Of a DNA stretch of 64,000 bases, positions 56,926 through 64,000 are shown in pieces (within the stretch, counting starts at the first letter, position 1; each line of letters opens with the position of its first letter). The stretch is from CAVSWT01 sp963731745. GTDB taxonomy: Bacteria > Bacteroidota > Ignavibacteria > Ignavibacteriales > Ignavibacteriaceae. The stretch lies in NCBI GenBank assembly GCA_963731745.1, contig CAVSWT010000013.1:98026-162025 (forward strand), read 5' to 3'. The translations under genes and the position numbers were made by a program. The notes under the pieces were generated by a model. It ran no database searches, was not told where the DNA came from, and saw only the letters and a list, made by a program, of their open reading frames with translations.

Positions 56926-58244
56926 TTTGAATCATTCATTTTATTATTTTTAACATATTGCTCAACTTCATTTCTCGCCTTAGGATATTTATTTATTTCC
57001 AGGATTGTCAGTAATGCTTCAATAGTTGATTCAGCTCCAGAATTTTTATTTACTTCATCTTTGCTATTGATACCATCATAACAAATTCCGGTTTGCGGGA
57101 AATATATTTGCTTATTCACTATATTATTTCCAAAGAACCAATTCCCCGCCACACCAGCCATAACAGAATATTTTTCATCCTGTGTAATTTTATAAGCTTC
57201 TAAACATGCATAAACCATCGGACGAATTATATATGCTATTTGAGAAAATTGTTTAGTCTCACGAGGCAAAGTCTTGTTGTCAGTTTTATCAAATGTTATC
57301 TCTGATAAATAGCTTTGATCAATTAGATAAGTATCGAAATTATTTATCTCCTTTAATGCGGCTGTTTCTGCAGGTTTGTATTTTTTAACTTCATAGAATT
57401 TTAAAAGTGAATAAGCTTGGAGATTTCCCCAACCATGCCACATATTTTCCCAACTTAAGATTGCTCCATAAGGATATATATGTTTATCACCTTCCTGCAT
57501 AAGGATAATACCATCAGCTAAATTTTTGCAATATTCATAAATCTCTTTTCTATTGGTATTTTTATAATATTCTGTTAAACCCAAAAGCAATAATGCCCCT
57601 TGGTCTGAAGCAGTTTCACTCGGAAGCCATGTCGGCCGCTTAAATCCTTTGACCTCTTTCGTAACTAATTTTTGTGGAATATCTATTAAAATTTTATTAA
57701 CAGTGAGTTCGACTTTTTTTATTATTTCCGATGCAAAGGGTTTATCATTTTGTTTTAGAATTTCATAGCCTTCCATTAAAGCCCACACAGCACGCCAGCT
57801 CCACCAATTTGGTTCTGCAACACTTGTTTTGAATGTTTTATTAATTGAGTGATCAGGCCAAATAAAATTATAAAAATATCCATTTTCTGCCTGCATGAAT
57901 AACAAAAACTGAAGTAGTTTTTTTGCTTTTCTTAAACTCTCATTATCATTTTTAAATTGATAATGCTTTAAATAAAAAACAGCCGCTCTTGCCGCATCGT
58001 CAACGCAGGCTATTCCTTCATCGTCATCTCCAATCCATTTGTAATCAGGGTAATCACTGTAGATATGAATAATTCCCATTGATTTATTTTCAACATTGAT
58101 ATCTTCATAAAGAGAATCTAGATGCGAAGTATTTATTAAAACAGATTGCTTTTCATTTGTTTGAGCACAGCTCCAATTTGATAAAACAAACAAAACAACT
58201 AAAAAAGCTATGTGAAATATTTTTTTATACATCAAATTATTCAT
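56922..58244 (-). CDS. Exported helical-barrel protein related to the GT4 C-terminal domain
   Basis: A 440-residue protein with an N-terminal hydrophobic export segment (FHIAFLVVLFVLSNWSCAQ), possibly a lipoprotein, although the residues before the Cys are unusual. The body is an (alpha/alpha)6-type barrel: YKWIGDDDEGIACVDDAARAAVFY, AENGYFYNFIWPDHSIN, WWSWRAVWALMEGYEIL, LPSETASDQGALLLLGL, and a terminal GICYDGINSKDEVNKNSGAESTIEALL. The same landmarks occur in the C-terminal half of the 777-residue glycosyltransferase at 47910-50243, so they are paralogous domains. A substrate-binding or glycosidase role is likely, but no catalytic pair can be assigned. It overlaps the GH2 gene start by 4 bases. 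Confidence 0.7.
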   Translation of the reverse strand: MNNLMYKKIFHIAFLVVLFVLSNWSCAQTNEKQSVLINTSHLDSLYEDINVENKSMGIIHIYSDYPDYKWIGDDDEGIACVDDAARAAVFYLKHYQFKNDNESLRKAKKLLQFLLFMQAENGYFYNFIWPDHSINKTFKTSVAEPNWWSWRAVWALMEGYEILKQNDKPFASEIIKKVELTVNKILIDIPQKLVTKEVKGFKRPTWLPSETASDQGALLLLGLTEYYKNTNRKEIYEYCKNLADGIILMQEGDKHIYPYGAILSWENMWHGWGNLQAYSLLKFYEVKKYKPAETAALKEINNFDTYLIDQSYLSEITFDKTDNKTLPRETKQFSQIAYIIRPMVYACLEAYKITQDEKYSVMAGVAGNWFFGNNIVNKQIYFPQTGICYDGINSKDEVNKNSGAESTIEALLTILEINKYPKARNEVEQYVKNNKMNDSK

Positions 58245-58248
58245 AAGA

Positions 58249-59151
58249 TTATTTGCAAAGTGATAAAAGATATTTTACTGATGTTGTTGCCAAACTTATA
58301 TTTGTGTCAGCACCGGAATAATAAATTTTCACTTCATCATTATCTTCTATGATCCAGCCATTGGAAAAAACCACGTTCCCAACATCCCCAACTCTTTCAT
58401 AATCCAATTCAGGAGAAAGGATCGGTTCTTTACCTCTGCCTTTAATAATCCACGGCTTTTCCAAATCCAATAGCATAACTCCAAGCTTATATAATGAGCT
58501 TATTCCGAATCCGCGCACTCCATGATAGAGCATTAGCCAGCCTTCTTTAGTTTTTATAGGCGGAGTTGAGTTGCCAATCTTATCATTTTCCCAGGTGCCG
58601 CAAATTGGTTCTGCAAGTAATTCATAGCCTCCCCAATGAGTCAAATCATTGCTTCTGCTTATCCACATATCGTTTCTGTTTTGCGCTGAAGGCCGATCAA
58701 GTTTATAAAATTGGCCATTTATTTTTTCCGGAAATATTGTACAATCTTTATTTGAGGGTTCACAAATGGGTCCGATAATTTTAAAATCTTTAAAGTTTTC
58801 TGTTTCAGCGAGTATGACTAAAGGCATGTATTTGGAAAAACCTGTATAGGTTAAATAATATTTATTTTCAATTTTTGTTACGCGTGTATCTTCAATTCCC
58901 CATTCAACATATTTATAAATATCCTTATGATCTTCAGGAGTTAGGCAGGGTTTTGCATCAACCTTGAAAATAATCCCATCATCGCTCCATGCCAGCACAA
59001 ATGATGATCTTCCATTCGGCATTTCAACTCGACAAACAAGCAAATATTTATCATTAAACTTTGTTGCACCGGCATTAAAAATACTATTCACTTTAAACGG
59101 AACATCTTTTTTTGTAATGATAGGATTTTTTTCATGTCTAATTATTTTCAT
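58249..59151 (-). CDS. GH130-family mannoside phosphorylase-like enzyme
   Basis: A 300-residue cytosolic enzyme with the compact five-bladed propeller of GH130. NPIITKKDVPFKVNSIFNAGATKFN opens the first blade. YVEWGIEDTRVTKIENKYYLTYTGFS contains the conserved catalytic-type Asp, and FPEKINGQFYKLDRPSAQN and GNSTPPIKTKEGWLMLYHGVR are the phosphate and subsite regions of the family. It most likely phosphorolyses a beta-mannosyl disaccharide or oligosaccharide to mannose 1-phosphate; the exact linkage cannot be read. It follows the two ABC permease genes (48-base gap) and precedes the helical-barrel gene by 4 bases. Confidence 0.88.
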   Translation of the reverse strand: MKIIRHEKNPIITKKDVPFKVNSIFNAGATKFNDKYLLVCRVEMPNGRSSFVLAWSDDGIIFKVDAKPCLTPEDHKDIYKYVEWGIEDTRVTKIENKYYLTYTGFSKYMPLVILAETENFKDFKIIGPICEPSNKDCTIFPEKINGQFYKLDRPSAQNRNDMWISRSNDLTHWGGYELLAEPICGTWENDKIGNSTPPIKTKEGWLMLYHGVRGFGISSLYKLGVMLLDLEKPWIIKGRGKEPILSPELDYERVGDVGNVVFSNGWIIEDNDEVKIYYSGADTNISLATTSVKYLLSLCK

Positions 59152-59199
59152 TTTACTCCCGGTAAATTTTATTCAGTAAAAATTATAAATTTAATTATC

Positions 59200-60018
59200 T
59201 TATTCCTTCATCCCAGTAGAAGCCATACTTTGGATGAAATATTTCTGAAAAAACAAATAAGCTATTACAATCGGCAGCGCCAATAAGGTTGCTGAAGCAA
59301 GTTTAACTCCGAGCTGAGTTTCAGCTCTTCCGCCGACCACAAACAATGTGACTAGCTGCGGCATAGTCATTAAATGTTCATCACGGATTACAATTAAGGG
59401 CCACAATACTTCATTCCACGAAGCCATAAATGTTATAATACCAACAGTAATTATTGCGGGCAAAGAATTTGGCCAAAGTATTCGAAATAAAATTCTCAAT
59501 TCACCGCAGCCGTCAATTTTTGCAGCATCAATCAAATCTTGAGGAATACTTTTAAAATATTGCCTAAACATGATTATGCTCAATGCGTTCATCAAGTATG
59601 GTATTATCAAAGCATAATAAGTATCTACCCATCCAAACTTTACCATTATAATGTATTGTGGAATCAATGTAATTTGAAACGGGAGAGTCATCGTAAAAAT
59701 GATTATATAAAAAATTAAATTTCTACCTTTAAATTCCATCCTCGATAAAGCGTAGCCAACCATAGAACCAAAAACTAAAACTCCCAGAGTAACCATGGAT
59801 GCTACAAAAATACTATTGATAAAAGATCTTCCAATCGGAACTTTACTTAAAAGCTGAGTATAACTATTGAGTGATACTGATGACGGCAATAAATTTAAAT
59901 TTGCAATTTCATTTTCCGGAGCTAAGGAAGCCATAATCATCCAATAAAAAGGATAGAGAAAGGTTAATCCTCCAATTAAAAGAATGATATAAAAAAACAA
60001 CTTCCTAACTAATTTCAT
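59200..60018 (-). CDS. Carbohydrate ABC transporter permease, MalG-like
   Basis: A 272-residue inner-membrane permease with six hydrophobic helices, starting KLFFYIILLIGGLTFLYPFYWMIMASL. The EAA loop that contacts the ATPase is DAAKIDGCGELRILFRILWPNSLP (near residue 170). The ending LFFQKYFIQSMASTGMKE is typical of MalG-type subunits of the CUT1 family. It overlaps the MalF-like gene by 4 bases and forms one importer with it and the solute-binding lipoprotein. No ATPase gene lies in this operon, so a shared MsmK/UgpC-type ATPase encoded elsewhere is expected. Confidence 0.95.
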   Translation of the reverse strand: MKLVRKLFFYIILLIGGLTFLYPFYWMIMASLAPENEIANLNLLPSSVSLNSYTQLLSKVPIGRSFINSIFVASMVTLGVLVFGSMVGYALSRMEFKGRNLIFYIIIFTMTLPFQITLIPQYIIMVKFGWVDTYYALIIPYLMNALSIIMFRQYFKSIPQDLIDAAKIDGCGELRILFRILWPNSLPAIITVGIITFMASWNEVLWPLIVIRDEHLMTMPQLVTLFVVGGRAETQLGVKLASATLLALPIVIAYLFFQKYFIQSMASTGMKE

Positions 60019-60875
60019 TTTTCTTTTTCAATAAATTTCTTTTGAATCATTACTACTCCTAAAATCAATGCTGCAAAAAATAATCCTAATGTTGCGGCAT
60101 ATCCCATGTGATAGTAGAAGAAACCTTGTTTATAAATATATAACACAGACGATAATGTACTATTTAATGGCCCGCCGCCGGTCATAACATAAGGTTCAAT
60201 AAAAAGTGAAAAACCGCCGATAGTTGAAAGTATAACAACCATAAAAATTGTCGGGTTAATCATCGGGATCGTAATCTTAAAAAATTTTTGCCAATGAGTT
60301 GCGCCTTCTAAATCTGCAGCTTCATAATAATGAATGGGCACTGTCTGAAGCCCAACTAAAAATAAAATTATATAAAGTCCCACATTCTTCCATGTTGCCA
60401 TTAATGCTATTGAAGGCATTGCGACATTTGGATCAACCAACCAGCCAACTTTACCAAAACCAAGATTAACAAGTATGCGATTGAATAATCCCGTGTCAAA
60501 GCCATATAGCTGCTGCCACAAAATTGTTACGACCACTCCTGATACAATTACCGGTAGAAAAAATGCTGCTCTGAAAAAACCGCGAAATTTTATTTTTTGA
60601 TTTAATACTTCAGCTATGAAAAGTGCAAACACTATTTGAAGCGGGATATGAATTAATAAAAAGACGATGGTGTTCCAAAGTGATCTAAAAAAAAATTGAT
60701 CGTTAGCTAATCGTTTAAAATTACCTAAACCTATATATTCCATGGGAGAGATAATATTCCACTTATTAAAAGTTAAAACAATCGAGAATATTACCGGGAA
60801 AGCAATGAACACAAAAAAATGTAAGATGTACGGCAAAACAAATAAATATGGAATTAATTTTTTGTTTTTCATCAT
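60015..60875 (-). CDS. Carbohydrate ABC transporter permease, MalF-like
   Basis: A 286-residue inner-membrane permease with six helices: LIPYLFVLPYILHFFVFIAFPVI opens the first, and IVFALFIAEVLNQKIKFRGFFRAAFFLP follows. The EAA loop is YYEAADLEGATHWQKFFKITIPMINP (near residue 195). GGGPLNSTLSSVLYIYKQGF is a conserved CUT1 segment. It pairs with the MalG-like subunit (4-base overlap) and the binding protein (3-base gap). The imported sugar is inferred to be an oligomannoside from the neighbouring enzymes. Confidence 0.95.
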   Translation of the reverse strand: MMKNKKLIPYLFVLPYILHFFVFIAFPVIFSIVLTFNKWNIISPMEYIGLGNFKRLANDQFFFRSLWNTIVFLLIHIPLQIVFALFIAEVLNQKIKFRGFFRAAFFLPVIVSGVVVTILWQQLYGFDTGLFNRILVNLGFGKVGWLVDPNVAMPSIALMATWKNVGLYIILFLVGLQTVPIHYYEAADLEGATHWQKFFKITIPMINPTIFMVVILSTIGGFSLFIEPYVMTGGGPLNSTLSSVLYIYKQGFFYYHMGYAATLGLFFAALILGVVMIQKKFIEKEK

Positions 60876-60878
60876 TCG

Positions 60879-62170
60879 TTATTTAATGTATAATAGGTTT
60901 ACTGCTTTTTCAGCATCATTTAAAGCTTCTTCGGGAGTTTTCTTTCCATAAACCACGCACGCTTCATACTCCTGAGAAATTAAATCAAATACCTCTTTTA
61001 AATACAGAACTTGATCAGTTCCTTTAACATACTTTGACTGTCGAGCAAACGGAATCATTTTCGGATTGTCTTTAAAATATTCAGCATAATATGGATCGGT
61101 ATCTAAGTTTTTTCTTCTCGGCAATTGATTGGCAATTTTTAAAAATTCGAGATCACCTTTTTTAGTTATCATAGTTTTTATGAACTGCCAGGCTAACTCT
61201 GCGTTAGGACAAGTTTTAAATATTACAATATTTTTAGGATCGCCATAAGTATATATTGGCCCGTTGTGGTCATCAGGAACAGGTAAAGGTGCAAAATTAT
61301 ATTTAAATCCTTTCGGCTTAAATTTATCAGCATGCGATATTTCCCATGGACCGGTAAATCTAGAAGCAATAACACTTGAAAGAAAAACATCCTGTCTTTG
61401 CGATAATCTTTCTCTTGCAAAATATTTTTTGTCATAAAGAGTTTTTAAAATTTAAATACCTCTATTCCATATTTATTATTGAAGGCTGCATGATCATTTT
61501 TTACTAAGGGAGCTCCGCCTGAAGCAGCTAAGTATAGAGGGTAAAAATCAAAAAATCTTTGCCACCAGGTTACAATTACCTCAGAGTATCCAAACCATCG
61601 ATCAATATAACCGTCTCCATCTACATCCTTTTTAAATTTTTGGCATGCATTAAAAAATTGACTGTAATCCGATGGCGGTTTTTCAAATCCAATCTGATGA
61701 ATTAATTTTTCATTATACAACAGCATTATTGGATTTATCTTCCACGGGATTTGATAAATATGTCCATCCTGAGAAGTTATTTCTTTTACAACTTCGGAAT
61801 CGCATCTATCATAAATGAATTCAGTAAATCCTTTTAAGGTATCGAAGGCAACAAGCACTCCAGCATCAGCATAAGATTCAACATCGCCCTGCCACATATT
61901 GGAATAAATATCTGGAGTTGTTTTTCCTACAACAGCAGCAAGAATTATTTCTTCACTAGATTGGCCTTCAGGAACTGGTTGAAATGATATTTTTTGTTTG
62001 GGATTATTTATATTCCAATCATCAACCATCTTTTTTGCAAATGCAATTTCTTCGGTATTGTTGGAAGACCAATAGAGCAATGAATTAATATTTTTCGACT
62101 TTTCACGGTTGCATGAAGTAATATTTAGCGAGACGATTAGAAACAAAATTGTTAAAATGAAATATCTCAT
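60879..62170 (-). pseudogene. Extracellular solute-binding lipoprotein of the sugar ABC importer, one frameshift
   Basis: Frames 61445-62185 and the continuation that includes 60879-61172 form one binding protein of about 430 residues. It starts MRYFILTILFLIVSLNITSC, a lipoprotein signal with the Cys at residue 20. Family 1 solute-binding landmarks follow: LLYWSSNNTEEIAFAKKMVDDW, PDIYSNMWQGDVESYADAG, IPWKINPIMLLYNE and FKKDVDGDGYIDRWF. After GIEVFKF the frame stops; one missing T near 61442-61446 restores LKTLYDKKYFARE, then FTGPWEISHADKFKPKGF. The conserved ending EYEACVVYGKKTPEEALNDA is present. The start at the ATG 62170 overlaps the PPIase stop as ATGA, so the two are translationally coupled. 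Confidence 0.85.
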
Positions 62171-63723
62171 TGCCAATTTCGCCAAAGCATATCAATGGTA
62201 GGATAGGCAGGGTGAGGAAAAATTCCTCCTTTTTTCACAATGTAAAGGTCAATCGTTTTAGGATCATTACTATCTTCAACATAAATTTTATTGAGGAGCT
62301 CTTCATTAATTTTTATTTTGAATTTTTGTTTAAGCGAATTAACTTCATGAAGAATTTTTTTTGTTATTTCCATATCCTTTTTTTCAGTGGGCTTAGGAAG
62401 TGAATTGGTTGTACTTTCATCTACGTTTAGCTTAATTGAATTAATTATCCTATCCCTCATAACAGCATAAATAATTTTATCCTTCCACCATTGCAGCTGT
62501 TCCTTAACAATCTTTTTATTTTGATATCCTCTTTTATATGCTTGTCTCATTAATAAGTTATCACGAACCATCTGCCAAATATTGCTTTCAATTGAAGCAG
62601 AAAATTTTTTAAAATCTTCTTTATTTAATTTTATAAATTGACTTCTCATCCGGTACCAATTTATGAAATCGTCAATGTTTAATATGGTATCTTTTAATTC
62701 GACAAGGGGAAGCGTGCCATAATTATTTTTTTTAATATTCAATTTTTTAATTTGTTCTTGAAGCCTGTTATCAAGTTTCCAATCGTCATATTTCTCTTTG
62801 GACAATTCATAACCGCCTAAATAAGATCTTACAATTGAAAATGCATTTCCTTTTATTAGTGGGCTGTTGGCCTTTAATAAACTTTTTACATAAATATCCG
62901 ACTCACTATCCATTTTTTCTTTTTTAATTACTTCCTCTGCATCGGCTTTATCCTCAGCTATTTCGGTTTGAGTAGTAACTATATTTTTCCAAATATCATC
63001 AAGCTTAAAAATATACCAGCCGTCTCCTGCTTTAACCGGATTTGATATTTCTCCGGCTTTCATCGAATCAACTATCATCGATAATTCGGGATTGCGATTC
63101 TTCAATTTAAATTTGTCAATTTCCATTGATCTTTCATCAGTGAAAACAGAATCGCTTAATTGAAGCACAAACAATGAGTCAAAGGCAATGCCTTTTTTTA
63201 ATTTTGAAATAAAAAAAGAAAGAGAATCTTCAGCCGGTGAATACAGCCATTTTATTTTGAAGTTAATTTGCTTTTCGGCAGCAGCTTTATCCAATTCATT
63301 GGTTGTAACTTTTATATTTTTAAGAATATCATCATTAAACATTTCTTCAGTTGATAAGTCGCCTTTTATTTCATCAAGTAATTCTGTAACTCGAATTGAA
63401 TCGTCATAGCCTAATGAGTAGCCTTTCAAAGCAAGTAATTTCTCATTAATCATATAATCTAAAAAATGTTTTTTTGAATTTATTATTTTTTTTGGGTAAG
63501 CAGGTCCGAATTCGTAACTAGTAAGAAATTCTCTTACAGAAATTTTTTTGTCGCCTATTTGAGCAATTATTTTATCACCGATTTTATTGTTTAAAGCATT
63601 TTTAAAATTTATTGAAACAGTATCGTCCTTATCTTTGGGATAGTTTAAAGACGATGCTATTATTACAGCAAATAAAATCAAAAACAATAATTTTAAATTA
63701 TCTTTATTTTTTTTTATTAACAT
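62167..63723 (-). CDS. Exported parvulin/SurA-like peptidyl-prolyl isomerase-type protein
   Basis: A 518-residue protein with an N-terminal export helix (LKLLFLILFAVIIASSLN). The first domain (about 50-145) looks like a SurA-type chaperone N-domain (AQIGDKKISVREFLTSYEFG, YMINEKLLALKG). Residues about 150-250 form a parvulin-like PpiC domain: INFKIKWLYSPAEDSLSFFIS, GIAFDSLF, then MKAGEISNPVKAGDGWYIFKL. The C-terminal half is helical, without a second clear isomerase domain. Such proteins assist folding of outer-membrane or secreted proteins. It sits 24 bases after a PorV/PorQ-type gene and overlaps the ABC binding-protein gene, so it may help mature the locus's own surface proteins (inference). 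Confidence 0.8.
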   Translation of the reverse strand: MLIKKNKDNLKLLFLILFAVIIASSLNYPKDKDDTVSINFKNALNNKIGDKIIAQIGDKKISVREFLTSYEFGPAYPKKIINSKKHFLDYMINEKLLALKGYSLGYDDSIRVTELLDEIKGDLSTEEMFNDDILKNIKVTTNELDKAAAEKQINFKIKWLYSPAEDSLSFFISKLKKGIAFDSLFVLQLSDSVFTDERSMEIDKFKLKNRNPELSMIVDSMKAGEISNPVKAGDGWYIFKLDDIWKNIVTTQTEIAEDKADAEEVIKKEKMDSESDIYVKSLLKANSPLIKGNAFSIVRSYLGGYELSKEKYDDWKLDNRLQEQIKKLNIKKNNYGTLPLVELKDTILNIDDFINWYRMRSQFIKLNKEDFKKFSASIESNIWQMVRDNLLMRQAYKRGYQNKKIVKEQLQWWKDKIIYAVMRDRIINSIKLNVDESTTNSLPKPTEKKDMEITKKILHEVNSLKQKFKIKINEELLNKIYVEDSNDPKTIDLYIVKKGGIFPHPAYPTIDMLWRNWQ

Positions 63724-63747
63724 TTTTAAATCTAAAATTGCTTTGGC

Positions 63748-64000
63748 TTAAAATTTAAATCCTACAGAAAAAGAATGGACCGCATTAAGTCTTCCAAAAT
63801 CGCGGTAAGCATAATCAAACCGGAAAAGATTATTTGAAAAAAGCAGCTTTGAATTTATACCAACACCAAAAGTTAAACCGCCTTCTTTGTCTACTAAGAA
63901 TAGTGATTCATATCCACCTCTAATTGAAATAAATTCTTTATAAGAAAATTCTGCGCCCGTATTAACACTTTCATAATTATCATTAGGATGTAATGCATCA
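63748..64000 (-). CDS. PorV/PorQ-family outer-membrane protein, 5' part beyond the window
   Basis: The last 83 residues of a protein whose start lies beyond 64000. The readable part is beta-barrel-like with alternating hydrophobic residues and the family ending: FSYKEFISIRGGYESLFLVD, GGLTFGVGI, then RFDYAYRDFGRL and a terminal HSFSVGFKF with the aromatic C-terminal residue expected for outer-membrane barrels. This is the pattern of PorV/PorQ proteins, which act as shuttle or acceptor components for T9SS cargo. It is co-directional with the whole downstream operon and only 24 bases from the PPIase gene. Confidence 0.78.
   Translation of the reverse strand, partial: DALHPNDNYESVNTGAEFSYKEFISIRGGYESLFLVDKEGGLTFGVGINSKLLFSNNLFRFDYAYRDFGRLNAVHSFSVGFKF

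Noticed and set aside
1..64000. CRISPR array, tRNA or rRNA genes, insertion sequences
   Set aside because: No regularly spaced direct repeats, no cloverleaf or rRNA-like stretch, and no transposase or integrase motifs were found by eye; a covariance-model scan would be needed to exclude small RNAs.

Overview
The window is AT-rich bacterial chromosome from the Bacteroidetes/Chlorobi/Ignavibacteria side of the tree, most probably an Ignavibacteria- or Melioribacter-like organism. This is inferred from at least four proteins ending in a type IX secretion (T9SS) sorting domain with the NYPNPFN signature, a fifth with a frameshifted copy, a PorV/PorQ-family outer-membrane protein at the right edge, weak Shine-Dalgarno sites and many TTG/GTG starts. 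No rRNA, tRNA, CRISPR array, transposase or phage gene was seen.

Layout. 1-5.6 kb: a truncated secreted repeat protein, a GyrI-like protein, a double L7/L12-like membrane protein, a CDF metal transporter, a frameshifted HIT protein, a YbaK-type deacylase and a small secreted NTF2-like protein. 5.8-11.3 kb: a large secreted Asp-box propeller protein, a DUF4097 beta-repeat protein and a TPM-domain protein. 11.4-14.1 kb: a tight three-gene operon (PLP enzyme, CDP-alcohol phosphotransferase, cytidylyltransferase-like enzyme) that looks like a compact head-group or CDP-alcohol pathway. 14.3-22.8 kb: a LysE-like exporter, a beta-CASP nuclease, two secreted T9SS proteins (one an M6-like protease) and a GH5-CBM6 glycanase. 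22.9-24.3 kb: exported thioredoxin and MsrA, divergently transcribed. 24.4-30.6 kb: a complete RND efflux operon with its TetR regulator and a candidate operator. 30.9-41.3 kb: housekeeping genes (amidase, ICMT-like methyltransferase, Trm112, LOG, Tag), a propeller-type sensor kinase with its NarL-type regulator, a 47-residue membrane peptide, a diheme cytochrome c and PPK2. 41.3-44.1 kb: a UPF0182 protein.

44.4-64.0 kb is one long minus-strand gene train with mostly overlapping or near-abutting genes. Read in transcription order it is PorV/PorQ-like protein, parvulin-like PPIase, sugar-binding lipoprotein, two ABC permeases, GH130, helical-barrel protein, GH2 beta-mannosidase, aldo-keto reductase, secreted LamG/T9SS enzyme, GT4 glycosyltransferase with a helical-barrel extension, long GH130, and exported six-hairpin glycosidase. 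The best reading is a mannoside uptake, phosphorolysis and remodelling locus. It uses an ABC importer (no ATPase gene in the window) rather than a SusCD pair.

Seven genes carry eight single-base frameshifts (HIT, M6-like protease, GH5 twice, long GH130, aldo-keto reductase, GH2, solute-binding protein). In each case the reading continues perfectly in the next frame, so indel errors in the assembly are more likely than decay. I annotate each as one gene spanning its fragments.
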